DNA of 64,000 nt from the NCBI RefSeq assembly GCF_005222845.1, contig NZ_STFZ01000007.1:230203-294202 (forward strand), read 5' to 3'. The notes under the pieces are model-generated. The model was not told the DNA's origin, did not search any database, and saw only the letters and a program-made list of their open reading frames with translations. Shown here piece by piece: positions 27,867 to 37,177 of the stretch; position 1 is the first letter of the stretch, and the number at the start of each line of letters is the position of its first letter. The position numbers and the translations under genes were made by a program. The stretch is from Rhizobium sp. FY34. GTDB taxonomy: Bacteria; Pseudomonadota; Alphaproteobacteria; Rhizobiales; Rhizobiaceae.

Positions 27867-28133
27867 GTGACTTTGTCGAGTGGGCTTTCACGGCGCAGTC
27901 CTGTCCGATCAATTTTGGATTGTACAACGCAAACGCACAGGTGATGCTGCAACTGCGAAATAAAGACCTTCTCAAAAATCGCGAAAAAAGTATAAAAACC
28001 AAAACTTTGATCCGAAGTTCTCCCAGGGCGGCTTCTCAAGTTGACCACAATCATTGAGGGAAAGTCTATAGGTTAAAAAATTTTACAAGGATTAGAGGTT
28101 GCGTCGTCGGTGAACTTGGCATAGCTTTTTTAC

Positions 28134-28145
28134 GGCAACGTTTCA
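28134..28145. promoter_or_regulatory. LacI-type operator, operon side
   Basis: GGCAACGTTTCA fits TGnAACGTTnCA with one mismatch and continues as CAGTGA like the first site. Its position just before the ribosome site of the first operon gene suits repression by the divergent LacI protein. Confidence 0.55.
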
Positions 28146-28161
28146 GTGAGGGAGGAGACTC

Positions 28162-29397
28162 ATGAATATGCGTGCATTGAGAGCGATACTCGTGGCCAGT
28201 GTGATGCTGCCTGCGGTTCATGCAAGCGCGACGGACCTGGAAGTAACCCATTGGTGGACATCGGGCGGAGAGGCGGCGGCGGTGAAGGAACTCGCCACGG
28301 CCTTCGATGCCACGGGCAACAAATGGATCGATGGCGCGATCGCCGGTTCCGGCGGCACCGCCCGCCCGATCATGATCAGCCGCATTACCGGTGGCGACCC
28401 GATGGGTGCCACCCAGTTCAACCATGGCCGCCAGGCCGAGGAACTGGCCAAATCCGGCATGATGCGCGACCTGACGGCGGTTGCCGAAAAGGAAAAATGG
28501 AAGGACATCATCAAGCCGGCCAGCCTGCTTGCCAGCTGCACGATCGACGGCAAGATCTATTGCGCGCCGGTCAATATCCATTCCTGGCAATGGCTGTGGC
28601 TGTCCAATGCCGCCTTCAAGACGGCAGGCGTTGCCGTGCCGAAGAACTGGGACGAGTTCGTCGCAGCGGCACCGGCGCTTGAAAAGGCGGGCATTATTCC
28701 GCTCGCCATCGGCGGCCAGCCCTGGCAGAGCACCGGCGCCTTCAACGTGCTGATGATCGCCATTGCCGGAAAGCCCACCTTCGAGAAGGTGTTCTCCGAC
28801 AAGGACGAAAAGGTCGCGGCCGGTCCCGAGATCGCCAAGGTGTTCAAGGCTGCCGACGATGCGCGCCGTATGTCCAAGGGCAGCAATGTGCAGGACTGGA
28901 ACCAGGCGACCAATATGGTGATCACCGCCAAGGCTGGCGGCCAGATCATGGGTGACTGGGCGCAGGGTGAGTTTGCGCTCGCCAAGCAGAAGGCCGGAGT
29001 CGATTATACCTGCCTGCCGGGCCTGGGTGTGAACGAAGTGATCTCGACCGATGGCGATGCCTTCTACTTCCCCGTTCTAAAGGACGCGGCAAAGTCCAAG
29101 GCGCAGGAAGCTCTGGCCTCCACCATTGTCAGCCCGAAGGTACAGGTGGCCTTTAACCTGAAAAAGGGATCGCTGCCGATCCGTGGCGATATCGATCTTG
29201 CCGCGGCCAATGACTGCATGAAGAAGGGTCTGGAGATCCTTGCCAAGGGCAATGTGGTGCGAAGCGTCAACCAGCTGGTTTCCGCCGATACCCAGAAGCA
29301 GCTCGAGGATCTGTTCTCCGAATTCTTCGCTAAGCCCTCGATGACACCGGTTGATGCGCAGAAGCGCTTTGCCGCGATCATCGCCTCTGCCGACTGA
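28162..29397 (+). CDS. Sugar ABC transporter substrate-binding protein
   Basis: 411 residues with a secretory signal peptide (MNMRALRAILVASVMLPAVHASA, cut before TDLEV) and no lipobox, so a soluble periplasmic protein. The mature part is a family 1 solute-binding protein (LEVTHWWTSGGEAAAVKEL, IHSWQWLWLSN). It delivers oligosaccharide to the two permeases encoded next. Behind it lies a perfect 8-base stem-loop before the permease genes, a common way to keep the binding-protein message more abundant. Confidence 0.93.
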   Translation: MNMRALRAILVASVMLPAVHASATDLEVTHWWTSGGEAAAVKELATAFDATGNKWIDGAIAGSGGTARPIMISRITGGDPMGATQFNHGRQAEELAKSGMMRDLTAVAEKEKWKDIIKPASLLASCTIDGKIYCAPVNIHSWQWLWLSNAAFKTAGVAVPKNWDEFVAAAPALEKAGIIPLAIGGQPWQSTGAFNVLMIAIAGKPTFEKVFSDKDEKVAAGPEIAKVFKAADDARRMSKGSNVQDWNQATNMVITAKAGGQIMGDWAQGEFALAKQKAGVDYTCLPGLGVNEVISTDGDAFYFPVLKDAAKSKAQEALASTIVSPKVQVAFNLKKGSLPIRGDIDLAAANDCMKKGLEILAKGNVVRSVNQLVSADTQKQLEDLFSEFFAKPSMTPVDAQKRFAAIIASAD

Positions 29398-29413
29398 CAA
29401 TGTCTTGACGGCA

Positions 29414-29437
29414 CCGGCAGGTGTTTGCGCCTGCCGG
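29414..29437 (+). terminator. Intercistronic stem-loop between binding protein and permease
   Basis: CCGGCAGG (29414-29421) and CCTGCCGG (29430-29437) pair perfectly with an 8-base loop, 17 bases after the binding-protein stop. No U-run is present, so it is more likely a message-stabilising or partial-termination element than a full stop. Confidence 0.5.
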
Positions 29438-29574
29438 ATCGCCATGCCGAAGCGATGGAAGGCATGGCGCCCGCAAGGATCGTGGCTGCTGAAATGCGGC
29501 CGCTGTCCGGTCCGCTCTGTGCCTGTGGCACGGTTGGGGCCTAAAATTGCAGCCAATGAGGAGGATCCTGCCGC

Positions 29575-30477
29575 ATGCGGTCTCATGTGCCGGCTGGCCG
29601 GCCAAGCCAGCTCTTTCGAAACCTGAATTCCAAGATCGCCTCCATCCCGATGATCTTGATCGCCGTTGGCGTGTTTCTCGGCGGCACGATCTGGACAGTG
29701 CTTTACTCGTTCACGCGTTCTGGCCTTTTGCCGCGCCTGTCCTTTGTCGGGCTCGACCAGTATGAGCGGCTATGGGCTGCCCCGCGCTGGATCATCTCGA
29801 TCCAGAATCTGGCGATCTACGGCATTCTGTCGCTGATCTTCAGCCTGGCCATCGGCTTCCTGCTGGCGGCGCTGATGGACCAGAAGATCCGCTTCGAAAA
29901 CACTTTCCGAACGATCTTCCTTTACCCCTTTGCGCTGTCCTTCATCGTCACGGGCCTGGTCTGGCAATGGATCCTCAACCCGGAATATGGCGTGCAATCC
30001 GTCGTGCGCAGCCTTGGCTGGACGACATTTGAATTCGATCCTCTCTACAATCCCGAGATCGTCATCTATGGCGTGCTGATAGCCGGCCTGTGGCAGGGCA
30101 CGGGGCTGGTCATGTGCCTGATGCTGGCCGGTCTTCGCGGTATTGACGAGGATATCTGGAAGGCCTCGCGCGTCGATGGCATCCCCATGTGGAGAACCTA
30201 CATCTTCATCGTCATTCCGATGATGCGACCGGTCTTTATCACCACGCTGGTGATCATCGCGAGCGGCATCGTCAAGGTCTATGATCTGGTGGTGGCGCAG
30301 ACGAGCGGCGGACCGGGCATCGCCTCGGAAGTGCCGGCAAAATACGTCTATGACTACATGTTCCAGGCACAGAATCTCGGCCAGGGCTTTGCCGCCTCGA
30401 CCATGATGCTGCTGACGGTGGCCATCATCATCATCCCCTGGGCCTATCTTGAATTTGGAGGAAGGAAGCGTGGCTAA
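29575..30477 (+). CDS. Sugar ABC transporter permease (MalF-type)
   Basis: 300 residues with six hydrophobic helices. The cytoplasmic EAA loop that contacts the ATPase reads DEDIWKASRVDGIPMWRTY followed by FIVIPMMRP. It forms a heterodimeric channel with the next permease. Its end overlaps the start of that gene by eight bases, indicating coupled translation. ATG at 29575 follows GAGGAGG. Confidence 0.93.
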   Translation: MRSHVPAGRPSQLFRNLNSKIASIPMILIAVGVFLGGTIWTVLYSFTRSGLLPRLSFVGLDQYERLWAAPRWIISIQNLAIYGILSLIFSLAIGFLLAALMDQKIRFENTFRTIFLYPFALSFIVTGLVWQWILNPEYGVQSVVRSLGWTTFEFDPLYNPEIVIYGVLIAGLWQGTGLVMCLMLAGLRGIDEDIWKASRVDGIPMWRTYIFIVIPMMRPVFITTLVIIASGIVKVYDLVVAQTSGGPGIASEVPAKYVYDYMFQAQNLGQGFAASTMMLLTVAIIIIPWAYLEFGGRKRG

Positions 30478-31414
30478 TTCAAGCGCTCTCCAGTCCGCCA
30501 CTTCCGGTCCCGACGCCCTGTCGGGCAGGCTTGGGTCCGGTCCGAGCGGCCGCAAGCCCCGCCGTATGCTGTCGCGCCGCAACATCATCCTTTACGGGTT
30601 GCTGGGCCTGGCCGCTCTCTATTATCTCTTGCCGCTCTACGTGATGATCGTCACCTCCATGAAGGGCATGCCCGAAATCCGCCTGGGCAATATTTTCTCG
30701 CCGCCGGTGGAAATTACCTTCGAGCCCTGGGCAAAGGCCTGGTCCAGCGCCTGTACCGGCTTGAATTGCGATGGGCTTTCGCGCGGCTTCTGGAACTCGG
30801 TGCGCATTCTCGTGCCCTCCGTCGCCGTGTCGATCGCGGTCGCCTCGGTCAGCGGCTATGCGCTTGCCAACTGGCGCTTCAAGGGCTCGAACGTGTTCTT
30901 CTCGATCCTCATCGTCGGCGCCTTCATTCCCTATCAGGTGATGATCTATCCAATCGTCATCCTGCTGAGGGAACTGGGCATTTACGGCACGCTGACCGGC
31001 CTCGTCATCGTCCACACCATCTTTGGCATGCCGATCCTGACGCTGCTGTTTCGCAATTATTTCACCTCGCTGCCGGAAGAACTGTTCAAGGCGGCACGCA
31101 TTGATGGCGCGGGCTTCTGGCAGATCTATTTCCGCATCATGCTGCCCATGGCGCTGCCGATCTTCGTCGTGGCGATGATCCTGCAGGTGACCGGCATCTG
31201 GAACGACTTCCTGTTCGGGGTCGTGTTCACCCGCCCCGACAGCTATCCGATGACCGTGCAGCTCAACAATATCGTCAATTCCGTTCAGGGGGTGAAGGAA
31301 TACAATGTCAACATGGCCGCCACGCTGCTGACCGGTGCTGTGCCCCTCATCGTCTATTTCGTCTCCGGCAGATTGTTTGTCCGCGGTATTGCCGCCGGCG
31401 CAGTAAAGGGCTGA
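30470..31414 (+). CDS. Sugar ABC transporter permease (MalG-type)
   Basis: 314 residues if translation begins at GTG 30470, which has GGAGGAAGG just upstream; a TTG 21 bases earlier is less likely. After a polar N-terminus come six hydrophobic helices and the EAA loop EELFKAARIDGAGFWQIYF with RIMLPMALP. It pairs with the preceding permease. The ATPase gene starts five bases after its stop. Confidence 0.93.
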   Translation: MANSSALQSATSGPDALSGRLGSGPSGRKPRRMLSRRNIILYGLLGLAALYYLLPLYVMIVTSMKGMPEIRLGNIFSPPVEITFEPWAKAWSSACTGLNCDGLSRGFWNSVRILVPSVAVSIAVASVSGYALANWRFKGSNVFFSILIVGAFIPYQVMIYPIVILLRELGIYGTLTGLVIVHTIFGMPILTLLFRNYFTSLPEELFKAARIDGAGFWQIYFRIMLPMALPIFVVAMILQVTGIWNDFLFGVVFTRPDSYPMTVQLNNIVNSVQGVKEYNVNMAATLLTGAVPLIVYFVSGRLFVRGIAAGAVKG

Positions 31415-31419
31415 TTTCC

Positions 31420-32508
31420 ATGGCCAATAGCGTTTCCATTCGTGACCTCTCCCTATCCTTCGGGGCTGTTACGGTTCTCAAAGACCTCAACCTCGATATT
31501 CACGATGGCGAGTTCATCGTGCTGCTTGGCTCGTCGGGCTGCGGCAAGTCCACGCTTTTGAACTGCATTGCCGGCCTGCTGGAGCCGACGGAAGGGCAGA
31601 TCTTCATCAAGGACCGCAATGTCACCTGGGAAGAGCCGAAGGATCGCGGCATCGGCATGGTGTTCCAGTCCTATGCGCTTTATCCGCAGATGAGCGTGGA
31701 AAAGAACCTCTCCTTCGGCCTGCAAGTGGCCAAGGTGCCAAAGGCGGAAATTGACAAGCGCGTGGCGCGAGCATCGGAAATCCTGCAGATCGGCCCGCTT
31801 TTAAAGCGCAAGCCGGCGGAATTGTCCGGCGGTCAGCGCCAGCGCGTCGCGATCGGCCGGGCGCTGGTGCGCGATGTCGATGTCTTTCTGTTTGACGAGC
31901 CGCTGTCCAATCTCGATGCCAAGCTGCGCTCGGAACTGCGCGTCGAAATCAAGCGGCTGCACCAGCAGTTGAAGAACACGATGATCTATGTGACGCATGA
32001 CCAGATCGAGGCGCTGACGCTGGCCGATCGCATCGCCATCATGAAAAGTGGTGTCATCCAGCAGCTGGATGATCCGATCGTTATCTACAACAAGCCGAAA
32101 AACCTGTTCGTTGCCGGTTTCATCGGCTCGCCCTCGATGAATTTCCTCTCTGGCGAAATAGTTGAGGAAGGCGGTCGTGCGGCCTTTCGCACCCATGGTA
32201 CCAGTTTCTCGCTGGAAGGCTATCAGACATCCGAGCCGTTGAAGGCCGGGCGCAAGGTCGTGTTGGGCGTGCGGCCGGAGCATATCGCCGTTGATAGCGA
32301 TATCATGCACAGCGAGGTGCACGAGGCGATTGTAGATATCGAGGAGCCGATGGGGGCCGATAATCTTTTGTGGCTGAACCATGCGGGACACCTGATGTCG
32401 GTGCGTATTGGCGGCGCTCGCCGCTATTCCCCCGGAGCAAAGGTGCGCATGGCCTTCGACATGAGCATGGCATCGCTGTTTGATGCCGAGACGGAAGATC
32501 GCATCTGA
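31420..32508 (+). CDS. Sugar ABC transporter ATP-binding protein (UgpC/MalK-type)
   Basis: 362 residues. Walker A GSSGCGKSTL, Q-loop VFQSYALYPQ, signature LSGGQRQRVAIGRAL, Walker B VFLFDEPLSNLD and H-loop VTHDQIEAL are all intact. The C-terminal third (about 240-362) is the TOBE/MalK regulatory domain. It powers import by the permease pair. An intergenic palindromic element lies between its stop and the next operon gene. Confidence 0.96.
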   Translation: MANSVSIRDLSLSFGAVTVLKDLNLDIHDGEFIVLLGSSGCGKSTLLNCIAGLLEPTEGQIFIKDRNVTWEEPKDRGIGMVFQSYALYPQMSVEKNLSFGLQVAKVPKAEIDKRVARASEILQIGPLLKRKPAELSGGQRQRVAIGRALVRDVDVFLFDEPLSNLDAKLRSELRVEIKRLHQQLKNTMIYVTHDQIEALTLADRIAIMKSGVIQQLDDPIVIYNKPKNLFVAGFIGSPSMNFLSGEIVEEGGRAAFRTHGTSFSLEGYQTSEPLKAGRKVVLGVRPEHIAVDSDIMHSEVHEAIVDIEEPMGADNLLWLNHAGHLMSVRIGGARRYSPGAKVRMAFDMSMASLFDAETEDRI

Positions 32509-32530
32509 TGGTCGTGCCGTGCAGACAGAA

Positions 32531-32668
32531 TGCCCTCTCTGGCCTGCCGGCCATTTCCCCCACACGGGGGGAGACCGCGAGCCGCTATCGGTCCAGTTCC
32601 ACCATCGATGTCGTGATTGTCTCGCTTCTCCCCCCTTGTGGGGGAGATGGCGGCAGCCAGAGGGGGCC
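32531..32668. repeat. RIME-like palindromic element inside the sugar operon
   Basis: Arms at about 32531-32574 and 32628-32668 are imperfect inverted copies (left: CCTCTCTGGCCTGCCGGCCA and CCCCCACACGGGGGGAGA; right: CTTGTGGGGGAGATGGC and CAGCCAGAGGGGGCC). They separate the ATPase gene from the beta-mannosidase gene by about 196 bases. Related in composition to the element at 3201-3389. As RNA it would form a strong hairpin within the operon message. Confidence 0.6.
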
Positions 32669-32704
32669 TTTGACCGCAAAGAATGGCCCGAAAGGCAAAG
32701 TCCA

Positions 32705-35137
32705 ATGACTGTTCTTGATCTCGCAGGCACCTGGCAGCTTTCGTCGCTGGACGGGCAAACCACGGCACCGATGCCCATTCCGGGCGATGTGCACACGGCA
32801 CTGAAGACAGCTGGCGCGATCGTCGATCCCTATGTCGGGCGCAATGAACAAGAGCTGGACTGGGTGGCAGTCAAGGACTGGAAGATCGAGCGGGATTTCA
32901 CGCTGCCGGAGACCGGCGGCGACTGGTATCTGGACATCGACAATCTCGATACGGTTGCCACGGTAGAGATCAATGGGTTTACGGTTTTACACGCAGATAA
33001 CTGCTTTCGCCGTTACAGACCTGATGTTTCCAAGGCGTTGCAGGCGGGCGAAAACCGCATCCGTATTGTGTTCCATTCGAGCATTCGCGAAGGGGCAGAG
33101 CGGCAGGCGGCCCAGCCTTTCTATATTCCTTATTCCACCGCCAATTCTCCCATTCCCAACGGCAATATGCTGCGCAAGCCGCAATGCCATTTCGGCTGGG
33201 ACTGGAATATCGCGCTGGCACCGCTTGGGCTTTACGGCACGATTGCGCTGAAGAAGCTGGAGCCGGCGCGCATCGAGCATGTGGTGGTGAGCCAGGCGCA
33301 TGCGGCCGAACAGGTGGATGTGACGGTGGAGGTGGCACTGTTTGCCGCGGCCGAAAGCCTTGTGCCGCTGGTGCTGACGCTGGGCGATGATCAGATACGG
33401 ATCGATATTGCGGTGCAGCCGGGTGAAACCAAGGTAAGCCATGTCTTTCGTATTCTCTCGCCGCGCCTCTGGTGGCCAGCCGGCAGCGGTGCGCAGGCGC
33501 TGTATGATCTGACGGTCGAAATCCCGTCCGAGACGGTGAAACGACAGATCGGCCTTCGCACGGTGGAGCTTTTGACGGACAAGGACGAGGCGGGCAACCG
33601 CTTTGCATTTCGCATCAATGGCCGCGAGATCTTCTGCCGCGGTGCCAACTGGATCCCCGCCGATGCGCTGTTCTCGCTGGCGAGCGAGGAGAAGACGCAC
33701 GACCTGCTGCAATCGGCCGTCGATGCCCATATGAACATGATCCGTGTCTGGGGCGGTGGCTTCTATGAAGCCGACTGGTTCTACGATCTCTGCGACCGGA
33801 TGGGGCTGATGGTCTGGCAGGATTTCCAGTTCTCCTGCAATCTCTACCCCTCAACGCCGGATTTTCTCGAGAATGTCGCCCAGGAGGTGGATTATCAGGT
33901 GCGGCGGCTCGTTTCGCATCCCTCCATCGTGCTCTGGTGCGGGGATAATGAACTGGTCGGTGCGCTGACCTGGTTTCAGCAATCCATCGAAAACCGCGAC
34001 CGCTATCTCGTCTCCTATGACCGGCTGAACCGCACCATCGAGCAGGCGCTGCAAAAGGCATCACCGCAGGCCATATGGTGGCCGTCGAGCCCGGCTTCCG
34101 GCTATCTGGACTATGGTGATGCCTGGCATGCTGATGGTTCCGGCGACATGCATTACTGGTCGGTCTGGCACGAGAACAAGCCCTTTGCCGACTATCGCAA
34201 GGTGCGCCCGCGCTTCTGTTCGGAATTCGGTTTCCAGTCCTATACCTCGCTACCGGTCATCCGCAGCTATGCGAGCGAAAGCGACATGAACATTGCCTCG
34301 CCGGTGATGGAACTGCACCAGAAGAATGTCGGTGGCAACGAACGGATCGCGGCCACCATGTTCCGCTATTTCCGCTTTCCGCAAGGCTTTGCAAATTTCG
34401 TCTATCTCTCCCAGGTGCAGCAGGCGCTCGCCATCCAGACCGCCGTCGATTACTGGCGCTCGCTGAAACCCCATTGCATGGGCACGCTCTACTGGCAGCT
34501 GAACGACACCTGGCCGGTGGCCTCCTGGTCGAGCCTCGATCATGGCGGCAGCTGGAAAGTGCTGCATTACATGGCACGCCGCTTTTTCCAGCCCGTTGCG
34601 ATGGCCGCCATTCCCTCCGAGGATGGCTGCGACATCACCATGTCGCTGGTCAACGATACGCCAGAGGATGTGACGGTCAGCCTTGCCCTGTCCTTGCTGA
34701 CGCTGGCTGGTGAGCGCCGGACGTTGAAAGACGTGGATGCCGTCTGCTCACCGGATGCGGCAGTGAGTGTTGCGACGATTGCGGTCTGCGACATTCCGCC
34801 GGACTGCCTGCTCTCCTGGCGCTTCACCGCCAGCAACGGCATGGGCGGCGAGGGGCATCATGTGCCCGGCACCTATAAAGGGCTCGATCTTTTGCCGGCG
34901 CAGCTGACGATGAGTATTTCGCCTGCACCAGACGGCGGCTTCGACATTCTGATGCAGGCGGCAGGCCTTGCGCTGTTCGTGATGATCGAGACCGAAACGC
35001 CAGGCCGTTTTTCAGACAATGCCTTCGACCTTGCCGCTGGCGAGAACCGGCGCATCACATTTATGCCCGCCGGCCTTTGCGACGGCGTGCCTGAGTTTCG
35101 CATTTATGACCTGCAATCCTGCTGCATGGCAGGCTGA
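32705..35137 (+). CDS. Glycoside hydrolase family 2 beta-mannosidase
   Basis: 810 residues from ATG 32705 (MTVLDLAGTWQLSSLDG); the frame runs further upstream through the repeat but is not coding there. The GH2 order is seen: sugar-binding jelly-roll, Ig-like domain, then TIM barrel with CRGANWIPAD and MNMIRVWGGG. The acid/base is Glu416 in WCGDNE and the nucleophile Glu507 in CSEFGF, with WQLNDTWP later, typical of beta-mannosidases. No signal peptide, so imported oligosaccharides are cleaved in the cytoplasm. Forms part of the ABC sugar operon. Confidence 0.93.
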   Translation: MTVLDLAGTWQLSSLDGQTTAPMPIPGDVHTALKTAGAIVDPYVGRNEQELDWVAVKDWKIERDFTLPETGGDWYLDIDNLDTVATVEINGFTVLHADNCFRRYRPDVSKALQAGENRIRIVFHSSIREGAERQAAQPFYIPYSTANSPIPNGNMLRKPQCHFGWDWNIALAPLGLYGTIALKKLEPARIEHVVVSQAHAAEQVDVTVEVALFAAAESLVPLVLTLGDDQIRIDIAVQPGETKVSHVFRILSPRLWWPAGSGAQALYDLTVEIPSETVKRQIGLRTVELLTDKDEAGNRFAFRINGREIFCRGANWIPADALFSLASEEKTHDLLQSAVDAHMNMIRVWGGGFYEADWFYDLCDRMGLMVWQDFQFSCNLYPSTPDFLENVAQEVDYQVRRLVSHPSIVLWCGDNELVGALTWFQQSIENRDRYLVSYDRLNRTIEQALQKASPQAIWWPSSPASGYLDYGDAWHADGSGDMHYWSVWHENKPFADYRKVRPRFCSEFGFQSYTSLPVIRSYASESDMNIASPVMELHQKNVGGNERIAATMFRYFRFPQGFANFVYLSQVQQALAIQTAVDYWRSLKPHCMGTLYWQLNDTWPVASWSSLDHGGSWKVLHYMARRFFQPVAMAAIPSEDGCDITMSLVNDTPEDVTVSLALSLLTLAGERRTLKDVDAVCSPDAAVSVATIAVCDIPPDCLLSWRFTASNGMGGEGHHVPGTYKGLDLLPAQLTMSISPAPDGGFDILMQAAGLALFVMIETETPGRFSDNAFDLAAGENRRITFMPAGLCDGVPEFRIYDLQSCCMAG

Positions 35138-35182
35138 GTTTTCGAGTTCAAAAGAGGGGCGGAATAGGCCCAGGAGGACGAC

Positions 35183-35944
35183 ATGACGACATTGGGTTTC
35201 CAGCTTTACAGCGCGCGCAACTTTCCGCCTCTGTCCGAGGTCCTGAAAAAACTGGCGCAGGCGGGTTACGGACAGGTGGAAGGCTATGGCGGCATCTACG
35301 GTGCCATGGACGAGCCGGCGCTGCAGGCCCTGCGGTCTGATCTGGACGAATCGGGCCTCACCATGCCGACCGGCCATTTCGGCATCGATATGCTGGAAAA
35401 GGAGCCGAGGCGGGTGCTGAAGATCGCAAAGACGCTGGGCATGCAGGCGATTTACTGCCCCTATCTTCTGCCCGACCAGCGGCCCAGCGATGCGAGCGGC
35501 TGGTGCGCCTTTGGCCAGCGGCTAGGCGAAGCCGGCAAGTCCTTCCAGGATGCGGGCTTTGTGTTCGGCTGGCACAATCATGATTTCGAGTTCCAGACTC
35601 TGGCCGATGGTTCCACGCCGCAGGAGCAAATCTTTGCCGGCGGGCCGGATCTGGCCTGGGAGGCCGATATCGCCTGGGTGATCCGCGGCGGTGCCGATCC
35701 GTTTGCCTGGATCGAAAGCTACGGCAAGCGCATTCGCGCCGTGCATGTGAAGGATATCGCGCCACAAGGCGAGAATGCCGACGAGGATGGTTGGGCGGAT
35801 GTTGGCCACGGCACGGTGCCCTGGGCAGACCTGATGGTGGCGCTGAAGAAGACGCCGGCCAAGCATTTCGTCGTTGAACACGACAATCCCAAAGATCTCG
35901 ACCGGCTGATCATGCGGTCGATCGCTTCCTTTGACAGCTACTGA
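35183..35944 (+). CDS. Sugar phosphate isomerase/epimerase (TIM barrel)
   Basis: 253 residues of the AP-endonuclease-2-like xylose isomerase fold. Family-type segments are LGFQLYSARNFPPLSEVLKK, GWHNHDFEF, DIAWVIRGG, VHVKDIAP and FVVEHDNP, which bring the Glu/Asp/His metal ligands. Likely isomerises or epimerises a sugar released by the operon's glycosidases, or a keto-sugar made by the following dehydrogenase. GGAGGA ribosome site before the ATG. Confidence 0.88.
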   Translation: MTTLGFQLYSARNFPPLSEVLKKLAQAGYGQVEGYGGIYGAMDEPALQALRSDLDESGLTMPTGHFGIDMLEKEPRRVLKIAKTLGMQAIYCPYLLPDQRPSDASGWCAFGQRLGEAGKSFQDAGFVFGWHNHDFEFQTLADGSTPQEQIFAGGPDLAWEADIAWVIRGGADPFAWIESYGKRIRAVHVKDIAPQGENADEDGWADVGHGTVPWADLMVALKKTPAKHFVVEHDNPKDLDRLIMRSIASFDSY

Positions 35945-35966
35945 TTTTTTTTGAAGGCAAAATCCC

Positions 35967-37100
35967 ATGGCCAAGGAACTCGGCGTCGGCATCCTCGGAT
36001 GCGGCAATATTTCCACCACCTATCTTTCGCTGGCGCCGCTGCTTCGCGGCCTCAACATGCTGGCCTGCGCGGATCTCAACCGCAGTGCCGCCGAACTGCG
36101 CGCCACGGAATATGGCATTGCGGCGCAGTCCATCGAGGACCTGCTTGAGAATGATGCGCTCGACGTGATCGTCAATCTCACCATTCCCGGCTCGCATTTT
36201 GCCGTGTCCAAGGCCATTCTGGAGGCCGGAAAGCACGTCTATTCGGAAAAGCCGCTGGTTCTTTCGCTGGAAGAAGGCGAGGAGTTGCGGGCGCTTGCCA
36301 AGGCCAAGGGGCTGGCCATCGGCTGCGCGCCGGATACTTTTCTGGGCGGTTCGCACCAGTTGGCCCGCAAGCATATCGATGAGGGCGGCATCGGTCGCAT
36401 CACGTCTGGGACCTGCCATGTAATGAGCCCCGGCATGGAAATGTGGCATCCCAATCCCGGCTTCTTCTTCCTGGCCGGCGGCGGCCCGATCCTCGATCTC
36501 GGCCCCTATTACATCGCCAATCTCATCAACCTTATCGGGCCGGTGAAGCGTGTGTGTGCGCTCACTTCCATGGCAAGCACAACGCGCACCATCACCAGCC
36601 AGCCGCTGGCTGGCCAGACCATTCCGGTTGAAACGCCGACCAATATCCATGCGCTGCTGGAATTTGAAAACGGTGCGACGATCACGCTGTCGGCCAGCTG
36701 GGATGTCTGGTCGCATCGCCACGCCAATATGGAGCTTTATGGTACGGAAGGTTCGATCTTCGTGCCGGATCCGAATTTCTTCGGCGGCACGGTGGAAGCC
36801 TCCGGCCGCAACATGGATATCCAGCCGCTGGCAGGATGGGATCATCCGTTCGGCAAGGATAACCAGGAAAGCCCGCGCGGGCCGCGCGCCAATTACCGCA
36901 CGGCAGGCCTTGCCGACATGGCGATGGCGCTGATCGACGGGCGCGATCCGCGCTGCTCGCTGGAGCGCACGCTGCATGGCATCGATGTGATGACCGGTAT
37001 TCTGAAATCCGGCGAGGAGGGGCGGTTCGTCGATATGGTCACGACCTGCACCCAACCGGCCGCACTGGGTATCGAAGAGGCTCTTGCGCTTCTGCGCTGA
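35967..37100 (+). CDS. Gfo/Idh/MocA family dehydrogenase
   Basis: 377 residues with an NAD(P)-binding Rossmann start (VGILGCGNISTTYLSL), SEKPLVLS and a C-terminal alpha/beta domain (GGGPILDLGPYYIANLI). Paired with a sugar isomerase in the operon, as often seen for keto-sugar pathways. The substrate is probably a mono- or disaccharide derived from the imported glycan. A stem-loop at 37111-37139 follows. Confidence 0.91.
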   Translation: MAKELGVGILGCGNISTTYLSLAPLLRGLNMLACADLNRSAAELRATEYGIAAQSIEDLLENDALDVIVNLTIPGSHFAVSKAILEAGKHVYSEKPLVLSLEEGEELRALAKAKGLAIGCAPDTFLGGSHQLARKHIDEGGIGRITSGTCHVMSPGMEMWHPNPGFFFLAGGGPILDLGPYYIANLINLIGPVKRVCALTSMASTTRTITSQPLAGQTIPVETPTNIHALLEFENGATITLSASWDVWSHRHANMELYGTEGSIFVPDPNFFGGTVEASGRNMDIQPLAGWDHPFGKDNQESPRGPRANYRTAGLADMAMALIDGRDPRCSLERTLHGIDVMTGILKSGEEGRFVDMVTTCTQPAALGIEEALALLR

Positions 37101-37110
37101 GACCGCCGGT

Positions 37111-37139
37111 CGGCCGCGTTTGGGGACAAGGCGCGGCCG
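37111..37139 (+). terminator. GC stem-loop between dehydrogenase and GH43 genes
   Basis: CGGCCGCG (37111-37118) and CGCGGCCG (37132-37139) form a perfect stem with a 13-base loop, extendable with a wobble pair. No U-run. It may lower or stabilise expression of the last operon gene. Confidence 0.42.
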
Positions 37140-37177
37140 GCTGTGCAGGACCGGACAATCGTGAGGAGGAGCATCGG

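Larger units (their letters stand above)
27756..28161. promoter_or_regulatory. 406-base divergent control region of the sugar operon
   Basis: AT-rich relative to its flanks and without a supported gene. It carries two LacI-type operators, listed separately, 279 bases apart. The operon-proximal operator lies 17 bases before the binding-protein start, followed by GGGAGGAGA as ribosome site. Confidence 0.6.
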
